From: a virus
Strand: one strand, 5' to 3'
DNA: 64,000 nucleotides
IMG/VR virus record: IMGVR_UViG_3300042317_001568
Location: 141,011-205,010 of that record
Shown in pieces: positions 14,117 through 23,855 of this stretch (positions are counted from its first letter, which is position 1; every line of letters starts with the position of its first letter). The notes beneath the pieces were generated by a model. The model did not search any database and had not been told where the DNA came from. It was given only the letters and a program-made list of their open reading frames with translations. A program made the translations under genes and the position numbers.

Positions 14117-15044
14117 CGAGACTGTAATGCGGTTGCACACAGACCAAAACGGTATTGTGTGGTTTGCACGCGGCCTAGACGCGCCGACGTCTTCCGAAAA
14201 AAATACAGACACGTTTATGCTGACGCCGGTTTGTTCTGGCAAAAGCGCGGTATTTCGGTTAATTGGAGCTGCGCAAAACGCTGAACTAATTTGCGGGCTT
14301 TTTTTACGGTTGCGTCAAAAAGAAGTCTTATCTGTTGAGTTGGGCGGACCGAATATTTTTGACGACAATTTGCGACAACTTGACGCGCAGCAGGTTGTTA
14401 TGCGCATGAATGGTGTTCGTTTACCGGCATCCCGTGGCGGCTGGCACTCAGCAACCTACGCCGACTACAACATATACGGCTTGCTGGCGCGTTTAAACCG
14501 AAACGGTTTTATGCCGGATACGCCGGCTAAGATTCATTTTGGTTCGCACCCAATTGCAAAAATTCTTCAGTTTATTCCAACACTGTCAGAGTCAGACGCG
14601 GCGGTCTTTGCTGCTACCGTCATCGACCCGCGTTGGTTTTCTGATCGGCGCACAACTGATTGCACTAAAAACGTGTTTAACTTTTTGGGGCTTACGCCGG
14701 CGTCGCAGCGCCGCGTGAGCGATCCGACTGCAATTTTAACGCGTGTTCGTGACGTACGTTGCGCTAGAGTTTTGGCCGCGTGGAAAAGCAAAGAAATTTC
14801 TCCGGACAGCGTAGACCTGAAAAACCCGGCAAATTTTTTGTACCGTATTTGGCACGCTGCCGGCGGTGGGCCAAAGGGGGACTTGCGAGCTTCGCAGGCT
14901 TTTGTACAGTATGCGGTGTCGAACTGGCTGTCAGCGCTGGAGCAGCGCGCCGGAGTCAGGGACGGGCTATTTGCGCCTAACCTGTATTTCAAAACACCAG
15001 CCGAGCAAAAAGCTTACACGCAATACGCCGCGGCCGTTTCGTGA
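14100..15044 (+). CDS. Hypothetical protein in replication block (314 aa)
   Basis: Not recognised. It starts at ATG 14100 inside the end of the SbcC gene. The sequence is alpha/beta with no obvious catalytic motif; features include a TPVCSGKSAVFRLIGAAQ stretch (not a proper P-loop, as it lacks the glycine pattern) and a conserved-looking tail (NLYFKTPAEQKAYTQY). Its place between the end-processing ATPase and the helicases suggests a replication or recombination accessory. Confidence 0.7.
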   Translation: MSKNYDETVMRLHTDQNGIVWFARGLDAPTSSEKNTDTFMLTPVCSGKSAVFRLIGAAQNAELICGLFLRLRQKEVLSVELGGPNIFDDNLRQLDAQQVVMRMNGVRLPASRGGWHSATYADYNIYGLLARLNRNGFMPDTPAKIHFGSHPIAKILQFIPTLSESDAAVFAATVIDPRWFSDRRTTDCTKNVFNFLGLTPASQRRVSDPTAILTRVRDVRCARVLAAWKSKEISPDSVDLKNPANFLYRIWHAAGGGPKGDLRASQAFVQYAVSNWLSALEQRAGVRDGLFAPNLYFKTPAEQKAYTQYAAAVS

Positions 15045-15047
15045 CCT

Positions 15048-15542
15048 ATGCAGGAAGTAGCAATCACTCTGCGGTTTAACCGTGTCTGTCTAGGCGCTGC
15101 CAGACGACGACGCAACGGGCAAACTATATTTTGCTTTGACCGTGATCCGGACGGCAGAGTGATGTTTATGCCCGCGGCGTGGCTGTCGTGTATGCGGTAC
15201 GCTGCCAAGCTCTACAACCGATTCCATACAGACGTAAAAAACATCGATTGGTGTCCGCTTGTAATGGGTACGCCAAAACCAGACTGGCGGCGAACAATCA
15301 TTTCAAACGCCAACAAAGAAGACACCCGGGCGCATTTTGCCGTGCATGAAGCCTTCAAGCCCGGCGACAAAATCACGTTGAGCGCTGTATTGCCGCAAGA
15401 AATTGGCGTGGAAGATTTTACCTACATGTTGACAATTGTCGGCAAATACCGCGGCTTCTCGCCGTTTAACAACAATCAAGAAAAATATGGCACATTCGAA
15501 GTCATCTCAGTCGACCCAATCGCCGGACCCGGATCGGAATAG
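15048..15542 (+). CDS. Hypothetical protein in replication block (164 aa)
   Basis: Not recognised. ATG 15048 is three bases after the preceding stop. The sequence is strand-rich (VAITLRFNRVCLGAARRRR, GQTIFCFDRDPDGRVMFMP, DFTYMLTIVGKYRGF, YGTFEVISVDP), suggesting a small beta barrel, which in this position could be an OB-like nucleic-acid-binding fold; that is inference. Its 3' end overlaps the helicase start. Confidence 0.65.
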   Translation: MQEVAITLRFNRVCLGAARRRRNGQTIFCFDRDPDGRVMFMPAAWLSCMRYAAKLYNRFHTDVKNIDWCPLVMGTPKPDWRRTIISNANKEDTRAHFAVHEAFKPGDKITLSAVLPQEIGVEDFTYMLTIVGKYRGFSPFNNNQEKYGTFEVISVDPIAGPGSE

Positions 15543-17079
15543 GTTTGCGGGTCTGCGTGTCGTTATCCATAAAACGGGTAACGTGTTGCGGCTGATGGGC
15601 GAGAACAATACGCCCCTGCCGCCTGAACTAATTAAAGCTGTTACGCGCGGCCTGCAGTATTCGCACGTCGAGCAGCTTCACGGAAAGTCGCACCGTAACC
15701 CAATTACGGGGCAGCGGCTGTTTTTCCAGACACGGGAATACAAACTATACCGCGTCGAGAACGGCCAGATTACTTTGCTTTTCGGCTACACTGCCCGAGC
15801 GCTTAAACGCCTCCGGCGGCTCGGTTGCGAAATTGCGTTTTTTGACCTAAGCCCGGCACGTGCGCGACCAAACTGTTATGTCCCGCAATGGGAGGGTCTT
15901 GCCGGCCGCATCGAGTTCCGCGCCCGGCAGGACGAGTGTTTAAATACGATTGCCCGCGTACCTTGTGGCATCATCAAAGCAGTTACGGGCTTCGGCAAGA
16001 CGACACTGATCGGAGCTGCCGCGCTGCTGTTTCCTGAGGCGCGTATTGATGTCGTCACAAAATCTGTCGACGTCGCTGAGCGTATTGTGCGCAGTCTGCG
16101 GCGGTTCGTGCCAAAGGTCGGACTCATTGGTGACGGCTCCCGCCGCCGTGAGCGCGTCACAGTAATCACCGCCGGCAGTTTGGCGCACGCCGACGGCGAC
16201 GCGGATTTTTTGTTTGCAGACGAAGTGCATCAGTTGGCCACAATCAACTTCTCGACAACGATAGCGGATCGGTACCGCAACTCACGCAACTTCGGTTTGA
16301 GCGCCACGCCGTATGCTCGGATGGACAACGCGCACGAAGTTTTGGAGCCGTTGTTCGGCCCGATGATTTTTGAGTTGACGTATCAGCAAGCGGTCGAGCT
16401 CGGGCTCGTCGTGCCTGTTCGCGTCAAATGGCTGCCTATCAGGCTCAGTCACAATCCTGCAGAACGGTTTCAGAATCGTATAGCGAGAAAACGGTACGGC
16501 ATCTGGACAAACCATGAGCGGAACCGTATGATCGCCGAAGCCGTTCGCGAGTATCCAGAAGAGTCTCAAATTCTGATACTCGTTGAGACCATTGAGCACG
16601 CTGTTTATTTGGGGGCGCAATTACCGGAGTTTACGCTGGTGTATTCCAGCATGGATAACTATGACTGCTCTAAGTACAGAAAAATGGGTTTGCTGCCAAA
16701 AGACTACAGGCCCATCTCCGACATTCAAAAGCACAATTTCCGCGACCAGTTTGAACGTGGTGAATTACGGCGCGTAATAGCCACGGATGTGTGGTCTACG
16801 GGCGTTGACTTTGAGCAGTTGAATGTACTTGTGCGTGCCGATGATCGTGACAGCGACATTGTGGACGTTCAAGGTCCCGGTCGTGTCAGCCGTATTTACA
16901 CGGCTCCTGACGGCACATCAAAAGAGGTCGGCGAAGTAATAGACTGCATGGACGTATTCGATCCCACTTTTTACAAGAAAAGCGCTGGTCGTCGTGATAG
17001 CTACAAACTACTTGGATGGGAGCAGAATTGGAATGATGCTCAAAGAAACTGGCGCAATATCCCCAACCATGAGCCGTGA
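15487..17079 (+). CDS. uvsW: SF2 DNA helicase, UvsW-like
   Basis: From ATG 15487 the protein has 530 residues; an upstream TTG at 15436 would add 17. An N-terminal domain of about 140 residues precedes the helicase core: Walker A TGFGKTTL near residue 166, motif II DEVHQ near 245, motif III GLSATPYAR near 270, and motif VI VQGPGRVSR near 461. UvsW of T4 unwinds branched DNA and R-loops and ends origin-dependent initiation; the gene order beside SbcCD and DnaB-like helicase supports a similar role. The ribosome site is weak, so translation is probably coupled to the overlapping upstream gene. Confidence 0.85.
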   Translation: MAHSKSSQSTQSPDPDRNRFAGLRVVIHKTGNVLRLMGENNTPLPPELIKAVTRGLQYSHVEQLHGKSHRNPITGQRLFFQTREYKLYRVENGQITLLFGYTARALKRLRRLGCEIAFFDLSPARARPNCYVPQWEGLAGRIEFRARQDECLNTIARVPCGIIKAVTGFGKTTLIGAAALLFPEARIDVVTKSVDVAERIVRSLRRFVPKVGLIGDGSRRRERVTVITAGSLAHADGDADFLFADEVHQLATINFSTTIADRYRNSRNFGLSATPYARMDNAHEVLEPLFGPMIFELTYQQAVELGLVVPVRVKWLPIRLSHNPAERFQNRIARKRYGIWTNHERNRMIAEAVREYPEESQILILVETIEHAVYLGAQLPEFTLVYSSMDNYDCSKYRKMGLLPKDYRPISDIQKHNFRDQFERGELRRVIATDVWSTGVDFEQLNVLVRADDRDSDIVDVQGPGRVSRIYTAPDGTSKEVGEVIDCMDVFDPTFYKKSAGRRDSYKLLGWEQNWNDAQRNWRNIPNHEP

Positions 17080-17794
17080 TGCTGAAATTCTAAAACCAGA
17101 CTGGCACACCCGGCTTACTGACAAACAACTGATGGCGTACATTCGCTATCAGTTTATTCGTTTAAAAGAGCACGTTATTGATCTTGATTCCCCGGCACAC
17201 ACGCACCGGCGCCCGAACTGGGACGGCGGCGAAAATAGCGCGGGTGTCACCTACAAGGCTTTGTGGCCAAAAGCCATGAACGCCATTAAGGAACGAGAAG
17301 CGCATCCCGGCGTTTGGGTGACGGCGCGGTTCTCGCCAATTGCGCTATCGTTTGATTTGTCGAACCGCATGTCAGCCCCGCCGATTAAACCGTCGTCGCT
17401 AGCCGACCACAATGCCGCGACAATTTACGCTGAATACTGCAAGCGGTTTACCGGGTCATTTACGTTTAATTTGAACATTGCGTTGAAGGTTGTGGCGTCG
17501 CGTTTGCGTGAGCTAGCGGCGCACCCAATGCCGGAAAACGCCCGGGTATTTTATGTTCTTTGTGACGAGGCGCATCTTTCAACGCCGGCATTTTTCCGGC
17601 ACGGCATGGCCTCCGCCGCCGAGTGCGATAAAGCGGCGCTCAAGTACCTGTGGCGCGCCGCAGTCGACTACGAGGCGCAGCAGCCGCTTTACGACGCCGC
17701 CTGCGCCGCGCAATCTGTTTCAGATTTTATTACTCCCGAATTGCAGCAGTATGTGATTAATATCCGCAAACATTGGATGACTTACAATGACTAA
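17069..17794 (+). CDS. Hypothetical protein between two helicases (241 aa)
   Basis: Not recognised. ATG 17069 overlaps the helicase gene by 11 bp and the 3' end overlaps the DnaB-like gene by 8 bp. The sequence is largely helical, with aromatic clusters (DKQLMAYIRYQFIRLKEH, RKHWMTYND). Being locked between the UvsW-like and DnaB-like helicases makes a helicase loader or accessory factor attractive, but no loader motif (such as an AAA+ P-loop) is present, so this is speculation from position. Confidence 0.65.
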   Translation: MSRDAEILKPDWHTRLTDKQLMAYIRYQFIRLKEHVIDLDSPAHTHRRPNWDGGENSAGVTYKALWPKAMNAIKEREAHPGVWVTARFSPIALSFDLSNRMSAPPIKPSSLADHNAATIYAEYCKRFTGSFTFNLNIALKVVASRLRELAAHPMPENARVFYVLCDEAHLSTPAFFRHGMASAAECDKAALKYLWRAAVDYEAQQPLYDAACAAQSVSDFITPELQQYVINIRKHWMTYND

Positions 17795-19478
17795 GAATCA
17801 GTTAGAAGATGGCCCACTAAAGGCCCGTGACATCGACGTCGAGTACCCAATTACCGTTACTGACGTGCGGTTGTTGGTGAAAACGTTGCTGCGGTATCAG
17901 CAGATGCTGCAAAGCGCTATCTCTGCCGGATTGAATTTCAATCAGTTTAATGGCCCGGACGAAGCGCCTTACGGTTACGTTATGCACGCCGCCGGCGCGC
18001 TTGTTAAGGAACATAACGCCGTAACAGAGGAAATGCTGAAAGCCGAACTTCAGGCTTGGTATTCTGGCGGGGCTATGGCGATAGCGCCGCAGCAGTTTGA
18101 AGAGTTGCTTGGCACTGAAGGGAATCCCGGATTTCTGAGCGAGGCTTTTGCCGCACCCGAGACAGACAACAAGCGCGTTACCGCGGAGAAAGATTATGCG
18201 CAAAAGCTGCTGTACAAGTTTCTAAAAGCGCGCATGCTGACAGCAGACTTGTCGGAAATGCTTCAGGCGTCGTCGGCTGACACGTCGCCGCAACGGTTTG
18301 AAGAGCTGCTCGGTAAGTCGTATCGCAAAGCGCAGTCAATCCGATTCATCGGCACGGAACTTGACGATGAAAATGATTTCATGCCAGAGTTCGGCTCAGA
18401 AACGAATTACGCGCCCGTAGTCGCCGAGCCAACCGGTATACCGTGGATTGACCAGTACATCGGCGGATTTTGCGCCGGAGACGTAATCGGTCTTCTTGGC
18501 CCTACTGGCGGCGGCAAGAGCAACATGATGATCTCGGCTGCGGTAAGAATGGCGCAATATTATGCGGCAAACAACCTGAACAAGTTGTCTGTCTACGTGT
18601 GCTATGAAGACGGCAATTACCGCATGAAACCGTTGTTCTGGTCCGCCGCGACGCGCATTAGCCGCGAGACCTTTGCAAACGCTGATTTCAACTGGGCAAA
18701 TATGTCTACAAGCGAGATGCCCAACGACGCTGACCGCCGTCTCCCCGAAAATCAAAATGGTGAGTTTATTCTCGGCGAGCGGGAGCGATATATTGCCGCG
18801 CAGTCTTGGATGAAGAAGCACTTCAAGTTTTTGGACTTTTCTTACAACGTTGCTACTGGCGGCCGCGGCCTTGGCGGGCTGCAGGAAATCGTATCAGTGG
18901 TTGAGCAGATTTGTGAGAAGCGTGGAATGTCGTTGGGTTTTATCGCCATTGATTATGCGGGCATACTTATTGAGCGTTACCTTGCAGCGACGGGGCGTTT
19001 AAAATCTACAGGCCCTGACGGCGTATATCTTCCGCTAAAAACGTTTGGTGACGAAGTGCGGTATAGTCTGTCTGCTCCGTACGGGGCTGTAGCTATGGTC
19101 GCGCATCAGATTGCTGGCGCCGCCGCAAACGCAAAGCCCTTTTATCGGTATCTTACGCACTGGGACGTACAGCACTGCAAGTCGTTCGCTGAGAATATGC
19201 AGGCTTGCATTTGCATAAATTCTGCGGACCCTGACACGCAAGCGCGGCTTATTAATTACTCAAAAATTCGATACGGCGCGCCCGGGATGCAGCACGGCAT
19301 TATCAAGATCAAGAGCGAGTACTGCAGTATTGACCTTGTGTCTGACTTTTATCAGGTCGATGAGTTTTCGAAGAAGATCGTTCCTAAAAATGAGCTTTCT
19401 TCAGCCGCCGGTCGACCAGCACGAACCCGGCCGTCTTCTGGAATGGTTCCCGGAGATAACTTTAGCAACATGTTGTAG
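17787..19478 (+). CDS. dnaB: Replicative DNA helicase, DnaB-like
   Basis: This 563-residue protein has an N-terminal helical domain (about 1-190) and a RecA-like motor: Walker A LLGPTGGGKSN at residues 236-246 and a Walker B strand GFIAIDYAG near 388, followed by a VAMVAHQ-type motif III near 435. This matches DnaB/gp41-type hexameric 5'-3' helicases. It should unwind the fork and recruit the primase encoded immediately downstream, whose start overlaps this gene's stop by one base. The C-terminus ends with a proline/serine tail (RPARTRPSSGMVPGDNF). Confidence 0.88.
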   Translation: MTKNQLEDGPLKARDIDVEYPITVTDVRLLVKTLLRYQQMLQSAISAGLNFNQFNGPDEAPYGYVMHAAGALVKEHNAVTEEMLKAELQAWYSGGAMAIAPQQFEELLGTEGNPGFLSEAFAAPETDNKRVTAEKDYAQKLLYKFLKARMLTADLSEMLQASSADTSPQRFEELLGKSYRKAQSIRFIGTELDDENDFMPEFGSETNYAPVVAEPTGIPWIDQYIGGFCAGDVIGLLGPTGGGKSNMMISAAVRMAQYYAANNLNKLSVYVCYEDGNYRMKPLFWSAATRISRETFANADFNWANMSTSEMPNDADRRLPENQNGEFILGERERYIAAQSWMKKHFKFLDFSYNVATGGRGLGGLQEIVSVVEQICEKRGMSLGFIAIDYAGILIERYLAATGRLKSTGPDGVYLPLKTFGDEVRYSLSAPYGAVAMVAHQIAGAAANAKPFYRYLTHWDVQHCKSFAENMQACICINSADPDTQARLINYSKIRYGAPGMQHGIIKIKSEYCSIDLVSDFYQVDEFSKKIVPKNELSSAAGRPARTRPSSGMVPGDNFSNML

Positions 19479-20563
19479 TGAGAGGAATGGGCGCAACAGT
19501 GGACGCGGGAATAAAACCCCTGAACCCAACACTTTACGCGCTGCTGGAACACAAATTCAGCGGGAGCGTAAAGATCGCAAATCCCGGCGTGGCGGCAGCC
19601 ATCGAGCGTTATCGTGATCCAGTGCACCCCGGCAGGTACGTAACCCGTAGTTCACACTGGGGCGAGTACTACTGCGTATGCTGCCCGTTTTGCAACGACG
19701 TTGGACACAAGCTCTGGATCAATCATCGCTACGGTGCAGACGTCGACCCCGAAACGGGACGACGCTCGGACACGTTTTTGGCCGTGTGCTATAAAAACAA
19801 TTGTATCCGTACGCGGTATCAGCAGTTTGAAGATTTAGTTTTTGGTCCCGGCAAAAAACTACCAGTGCGTATGGGTATCGCCACCGGCATCAAACCCGAA
19901 AACGCTGAATCTATTTCTCCGCCGGGCGAGATTGTTTCCTTGGTTGATCTTCCGGACTATCATCCGGCAAACGAGTATCTACGGTCCCGAAATTTTGATC
20001 CCGCTGTTCTCGCCGAAAAATTCGGCGTCGGCGTTTGCGTAAACCCCGTGCCGGCTTACGGCATCATGCGCGGCCGAATCTACATTCCTGTGTATTCCAG
20101 CGGGCAGCTTGTTGGTTGGCAGGGACGGATCGTGACACCCCCCGACGGCAAACCGAAGTATTACACGCAAGGCAGCAAAAGCCGCGCGCTTTACAACTAT
20201 GCGCAAGCGGCTCGTCAGCCGTACGTCGTTGTTGTCGAAGGCGTGCCGAGCGTGTGGCGCATTGGCGACCCTGCCGTCGCCATTTTTGGAAAAACGTTGT
20301 CGCAATGGCAGCAAAACACGATCGGCACGGCGTGGACTGGAAAACCTGTTTTTGTCGTGATAGATTTCGGCGAAGACGAGGGGCGTGCGCTTGAGCAGAT
20401 TGCCATGCAGCTGTACCGGTATCCCATCCAGTTGGTTCCAGTGCAGATGCCAGACGCCCGCGACCCGGCTGATTATTCTTTGCCGGATTTTTACGAGTTG
20501 CTCCACGAGGCGGCAGCAGACATAGGCGTAGATTCATCAGTATTAAACACGAGAAACCAATGA
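19478..20563 (+). CDS. dnaG: DnaG-like primase with TOPRIM domain
   Basis: This 361-residue protein starts at GTG 19478 (overlapping the helicase stop as TAGTG) or possibly ATG 19487. An N-terminal zinc site, CVCCPFCND near residues 66-72 with later Cys residues (AVCYKNNC), is followed by a TOPRIM fold: VVVVEGVPSVWRIG near 251 with the catalytic Glu, then VFVVIDFGEDEG near 290 as the acidic motif (DFGED instead of DxD spacing) and DARDPADY. It should make RNA primers on the lagging strand. It is short compared with bacterial DnaG, as usual for phages. Its stop overlaps the polymerase start. Confidence 0.85.
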   Translation: MRGMGATVDAGIKPLNPTLYALLEHKFSGSVKIANPGVAAAIERYRDPVHPGRYVTRSSHWGEYYCVCCPFCNDVGHKLWINHRYGADVDPETGRRSDTFLAVCYKNNCIRTRYQQFEDLVFGPGKKLPVRMGIATGIKPENAESISPPGEIVSLVDLPDYHPANEYLRSRNFDPAVLAEKFGVGVCVNPVPAYGIMRGRIYIPVYSSGQLVGWQGRIVTPPDGKPKYYTQGSKSRALYNYAQAARQPYVVVVEGVPSVWRIGDPAVAIFGKTLSQWQQNTIGTAWTGKPVFVVIDFGEDEGRALEQIAMQLYRYPIQLVPVQMPDARDPADYSLPDFYELLHEAAADIGVDSSVLNTRNQ

Positions 20564-23500
20564 GTGTAGTGTCTTTAAATCAGCGTCATACACGCTCTCT
20601 TTATGACCCTAAAAGCGCTAAGCTAACAGCAGCGCTTTTTCCGTTTTTGCCGCTCGACGCTCCGGGCATGCCGTCCGCAGGCCCGAACTTTATCGCGCAT
20701 GCCAATATCTTGGGCGACACGATCGATCCGGCAAAAACGAAAAAACAAATCCCGATCGGCGAGAAGCTGACAAACTTGTACAGAGACGCGCTGTACAACC
20801 CGCAGTTCTTTCTGCCTGTCGCTCACAAGAATGAGTTGACGGCGGTGCCGTTTCTTCCGGGACACATTCTCGGTCAAGTCGCGGACGAAAAGTTTAAATC
20901 GCTTCACGCGACTGATGACGAGTTTGGCCCTCGCCCCGCTCGCGTCATGATCGTAGGAAAGTCCCCCGGGCAGACAGAGATTCAATACCGCAACTCTTTT
21001 GGCGGTTCTGGCATGCGGCCTATGCAGCACGCTATGCAGGAGTGCGGCTTTTTGCCGGACGAGTATTTGTCGTGGTACGTAACCTTCGCCTGCAAATTTA
21101 TGTCGCCGGACGCAGAGCTGACGGCTCTCCCGGCCGCGTGGCTGAAGGACTGCGCGCTGCTGCTAGAGCAAGAAATACGGCTTGTACAGCCAGACTATAT
21201 TCTCTGCCTTGGCGCGGAGGCTACAAAGGCCGTGCTGCAGACAACCGGGAGCGTCACGAATCTTCTTGGCCGCGCTATAACGCGTAAGTCAAAAGATGCG
21301 GAAGGAAACGACCGCGAGATTCTTGTTGTCCCTGCCGTCAACCCGGGTTTTGTAGCGCGTAAGCCTGACGCTTACGAAGACTTTGTCGGCCAGATTCAGC
21401 GGTTTTACGACTTGGTTCACAACAAGCAGTCTGTTGAAGAAACAGTCGACCACGCCGAGATTTACACGGAAGAGACTTTACGTGAAATGGTCGATGAGAT
21501 GATTGCCGACACGACGCTGAACGCGAACATCATCGCCATCGACTGCGAGTGGCACGGCGAGTTCCCCACGGAAGATGGCGCTTACTTGCGCACCATTCAG
21601 GTCTCTAACAAGGACAAGTGGGCGCGCACGATTGTCTTGCGGCATCAAGGCGGTGGAATTGCTTTTCAGCCAAATCTCGACGTAATTCGCGAACAGTTGA
21701 ATCGGCTACTGAAGAGCACGCCTGATCGGCATGTCCGAGTTGGCGGGCATTTCTTTCGTGCTGACTTGCCGTGGCTTGTCCACTTCGGCGTCGATGTACG
21801 CGAGGAGTACGGTCCGGTTGATAACTCAGACGATAGAACTCGCGGGGGTTGGGACACGAGTCTGATGTATCACGCTGTAAACGAGACGGCGCGGTATGGG
21901 TTAGACGCGTGCTCCATGCGGTTTACTTCTGCGCCTATTTACTGGGAAGAATTGGACAACTGGAACAAGAAGCGAAAAAAGAATGGCGACGCAGACGGCG
22001 GTTACGGTAATTGCCCGGGCCACATTTTGCATCCGTACGCCTCGTACGACGCCGACGTCACGCGACGGATTATGTTGCGTTTTTACGGCACCAACGGCCG
22101 AGACGGCTTGTTAGCCAGCGACGCAAACGGCGTTGACTGCTGGTTACCGTACTGGACCGCGCATATCGCGTCGCTGGCGTTTCTGGAAATGGAAATGACC
22201 GGTCTCGTAATTGACCGCGACCGCGCTGACGAGCTGACAACCGTGTTTATGAATACGCAAGACCAGCTTTTGGACGAAATTAGGGCGGAACTGAACTGGC
22301 CTGAATTCAATCCAAAATCGCAGCCGCAACTATCTGTCGCGTTGTTCGGCGCCGACTTTGGCGCGCGGTATGTCAACCCACCCGAGCCGCCGGCAGACGC
22401 TTCGTTATTGAGCCTGACGCCAGTCAAGACAACCGGCAAACGCCCGACCTTGTGGGCGGAACTAGGCATGCGCGGCCTTGACGCAGCTACTGCGGTGCCC
22501 AGCACCGATAAAGAAAGTCTGGGTATTCTTGGGCATCAAAACGCCACAGCTGCCAAGATTCGCGATTACAAGTTTGTGAGTCAGGTCCTGCAGTCTGTTT
22601 TACGTAAACCAGCAAAAGACGACACCGGAGAATACGAAGCCGATGAAAACGGAAATTTCGTCTATGAGAAGGGGCTGGTGGGCTGCGTTCATTCCGACGG
22701 CCGTGTTCGCACACACTTTTTTCAGACGAAAGAAACCGGCCGCGCGTCAAGCTCTCGACCGCCTTTGCAAAACCTCAGCTCCCGCCGCGAGGACGACTAT
22801 CGACGTATCCTCGGCGCATCTTATCACCACCCAGTCCGGTCAGTCCTGCGGGTGCCAGAAGGGTACGTCGGGCTTGAAACGGACCTCACTGGTGCGGAAC
22901 TGGCGGTCCTCGCGTGGTTGTCGCAAGATAAAAACATGATCGAACATGTTCGGCGTAATCTTCTCCCAGAGAGTCACACCGACCATTACGACATCCACTC
23001 GCGACAGGCGTGCAAGGCGTTTAATCTCCACAACATCGAACCTACAAAAACTGGCCTCGTAAAGGCCGGGAAAAAGGGTTTGCGTGTTGCCGCTAAAAAC
23101 GTGAATTTCGGTATCCCATATGGCCGCGGGGCAGAAGCTATCGCGCGGCAATGCAAAGAAGAGGGTGTCGAGGTTACGCCAGCCGAGTGTCAGGCGATGA
23201 TCGACGCGTACTTTGACTCGTATCCCGGCACAGCTGATTTTTTAGCGGAGTGCCGCGCACGGTCTCAAAACCCCGGTTGGCTCGTTGGCCCATACGGCCG
23301 CTTGCGGCGCTTTTCATCTGCCGAGTTCAATCGTTCTTCTAACAGCAAGGGTACAAAAGCATACGCCGTTGTTGGAGAACAGGAACGGCAAGCGCAGAAC
23401 TTCCCGATTCAAGGCGGCGTGGCTGATGCGGTGTCAATGGCATTGGCGAACTTTTACGAGTATCGCACAAACCACTCTGACATTGATTACAAGATCGCGC

Positions 23501-23754
23501 TCCAGATTCACGACGCGATTGTTTTGTTGGTTCCCATTGAACACTCTGAACGCGTGTATAAGGAGGTTATTCCTAAATGCATGATTGATGATGTGCCGTT
23601 TTGGCCTCGCCGATTAGATGGCAGTTCCATCCTTGTTCCCGAGCCGTATCGGTTCGGCTGCTCCCGAGACGTCTTTGTGCACTGGGGCGAGAACATAACC
23701 CCCGAGCAAATCAGGGCTTACGGCATGGACTGGCTTTTTGATTGCAAGGACTAG
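20560..23754 (+). CDS. polA: DNA polymerase I (family A) with N-terminal uracil-DNA-glycosylase-like domain
   Basis: A 1,064-residue fusion. Residues about 100-290 resemble family 4 uracil-DNA glycosylases (MIVGKSPGQTE, a C..LLEQEI..VQPDYILCLGAEA segment, then VVPAVNPGFVARKP), but without the four iron-sulfur cysteines. A 3'-5' exonuclease domain follows (IDCEWHGE near 326, FFRADLPWL near 396, YASYDAD near 493). The polymerase domain has motif A TDLTGAELA near 773, motif B RVAAKNVNFGIPYG near 841 and motif C QIHDAIV near 981. Motif C normally reads HDE; here the glutamate is alanine. SPO1-type phage polymerases are, from memory, also fused to a UDG-like domain. This is the replicative polymerase of the block. 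Confidence 0.93.
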   Translation: MSVVSLNQRHTRSLYDPKSAKLTAALFPFLPLDAPGMPSAGPNFIAHANILGDTIDPAKTKKQIPIGEKLTNLYRDALYNPQFFLPVAHKNELTAVPFLPGHILGQVADEKFKSLHATDDEFGPRPARVMIVGKSPGQTEIQYRNSFGGSGMRPMQHAMQECGFLPDEYLSWYVTFACKFMSPDAELTALPAAWLKDCALLLEQEIRLVQPDYILCLGAEATKAVLQTTGSVTNLLGRAITRKSKDAEGNDREILVVPAVNPGFVARKPDAYEDFVGQIQRFYDLVHNKQSVEETVDHAEIYTEETLREMVDEMIADTTLNANIIAIDCEWHGEFPTEDGAYLRTIQVSNKDKWARTIVLRHQGGGIAFQPNLDVIREQLNRLLKSTPDRHVRVGGHFFRADLPWLVHFGVDVREEYGPVDNSDDRTRGGWDTSLMYHAVNETARYGLDACSMRFTSAPIYWEELDNWNKKRKKNGDADGGYGNCPGHILHPYASYDADVTRRIMLRFYGTNGRDGLLASDANGVDCWLPYWTAHIASLAFLEMEMTGLVIDRDRADELTTVFMNTQDQLLDEIRAELNWPEFNPKSQPQLSVALFGADFGARYVNPPEPPADASLLSLTPVKTTGKRPTLWAELGMRGLDAATAVPSTDKESLGILGHQNATAAKIRDYKFVSQVLQSVLRKPAKDDTGEYEADENGNFVYEKGLVGCVHSDGRVRTHFFQTKETGRASSSRPPLQNLSSRREDDYRRILGASYHHPVRSVLRVPEGYVGLETDLTGAELAVLAWLSQDKNMIEHVRRNLLPESHTDHYDIHSRQACKAFNLHNIEPTKTGLVKAGKKGLRVAAKNVNFGIPYGRGAEAIARQCKEEGVEVTPAECQAMIDAYFDSYPGTADFLAECRARSQNPGWLVGPYGRLRRFSSAEFNRSSNSKGTKAYAVVGEQERQAQNFPIQGGVADAVSMALANFYEYRTNHSDIDYKIALQIHDAIVLLVPIEHSERVYKEVIPKCMIDDVPFWPRRLDGSSILVPEPYRFGCSRDVFVHWGENITPEQIRAYGMDWLFDCKD

Positions 23755-23779
23755 ACATCTTCGGCGGCCGAGGTATAAT
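23752..23779 (+). promoter_or_regulatory. Candidate promoter before the ssDNA-binding/RecA unit
   Basis: TAGACA (23752-23757), overlapping the polymerase stop, is followed after 16 bp by a perfect TATAAT (23774-23779). The 16-bp spacing matches the candidate at 303. It would drive the gene at 23856, after an 80-base leader. Confidence 0.6.
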
Positions 23780-23855
23780 GCGGCTACCGTTGAAAGCAGG
23801 TACAACGCCCTGCACTTTTTGATTCCTAACTACTTAACAAAGAAAGAGCATAACA

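Noticed and set aside
14100-15044. P-loop ATPase call from CSGKSAVFRLIGAAQ
   Set aside because: It lacks the GxxxxGK(S/T) spacing and a Walker B strand, so it is not a credible NTPase.
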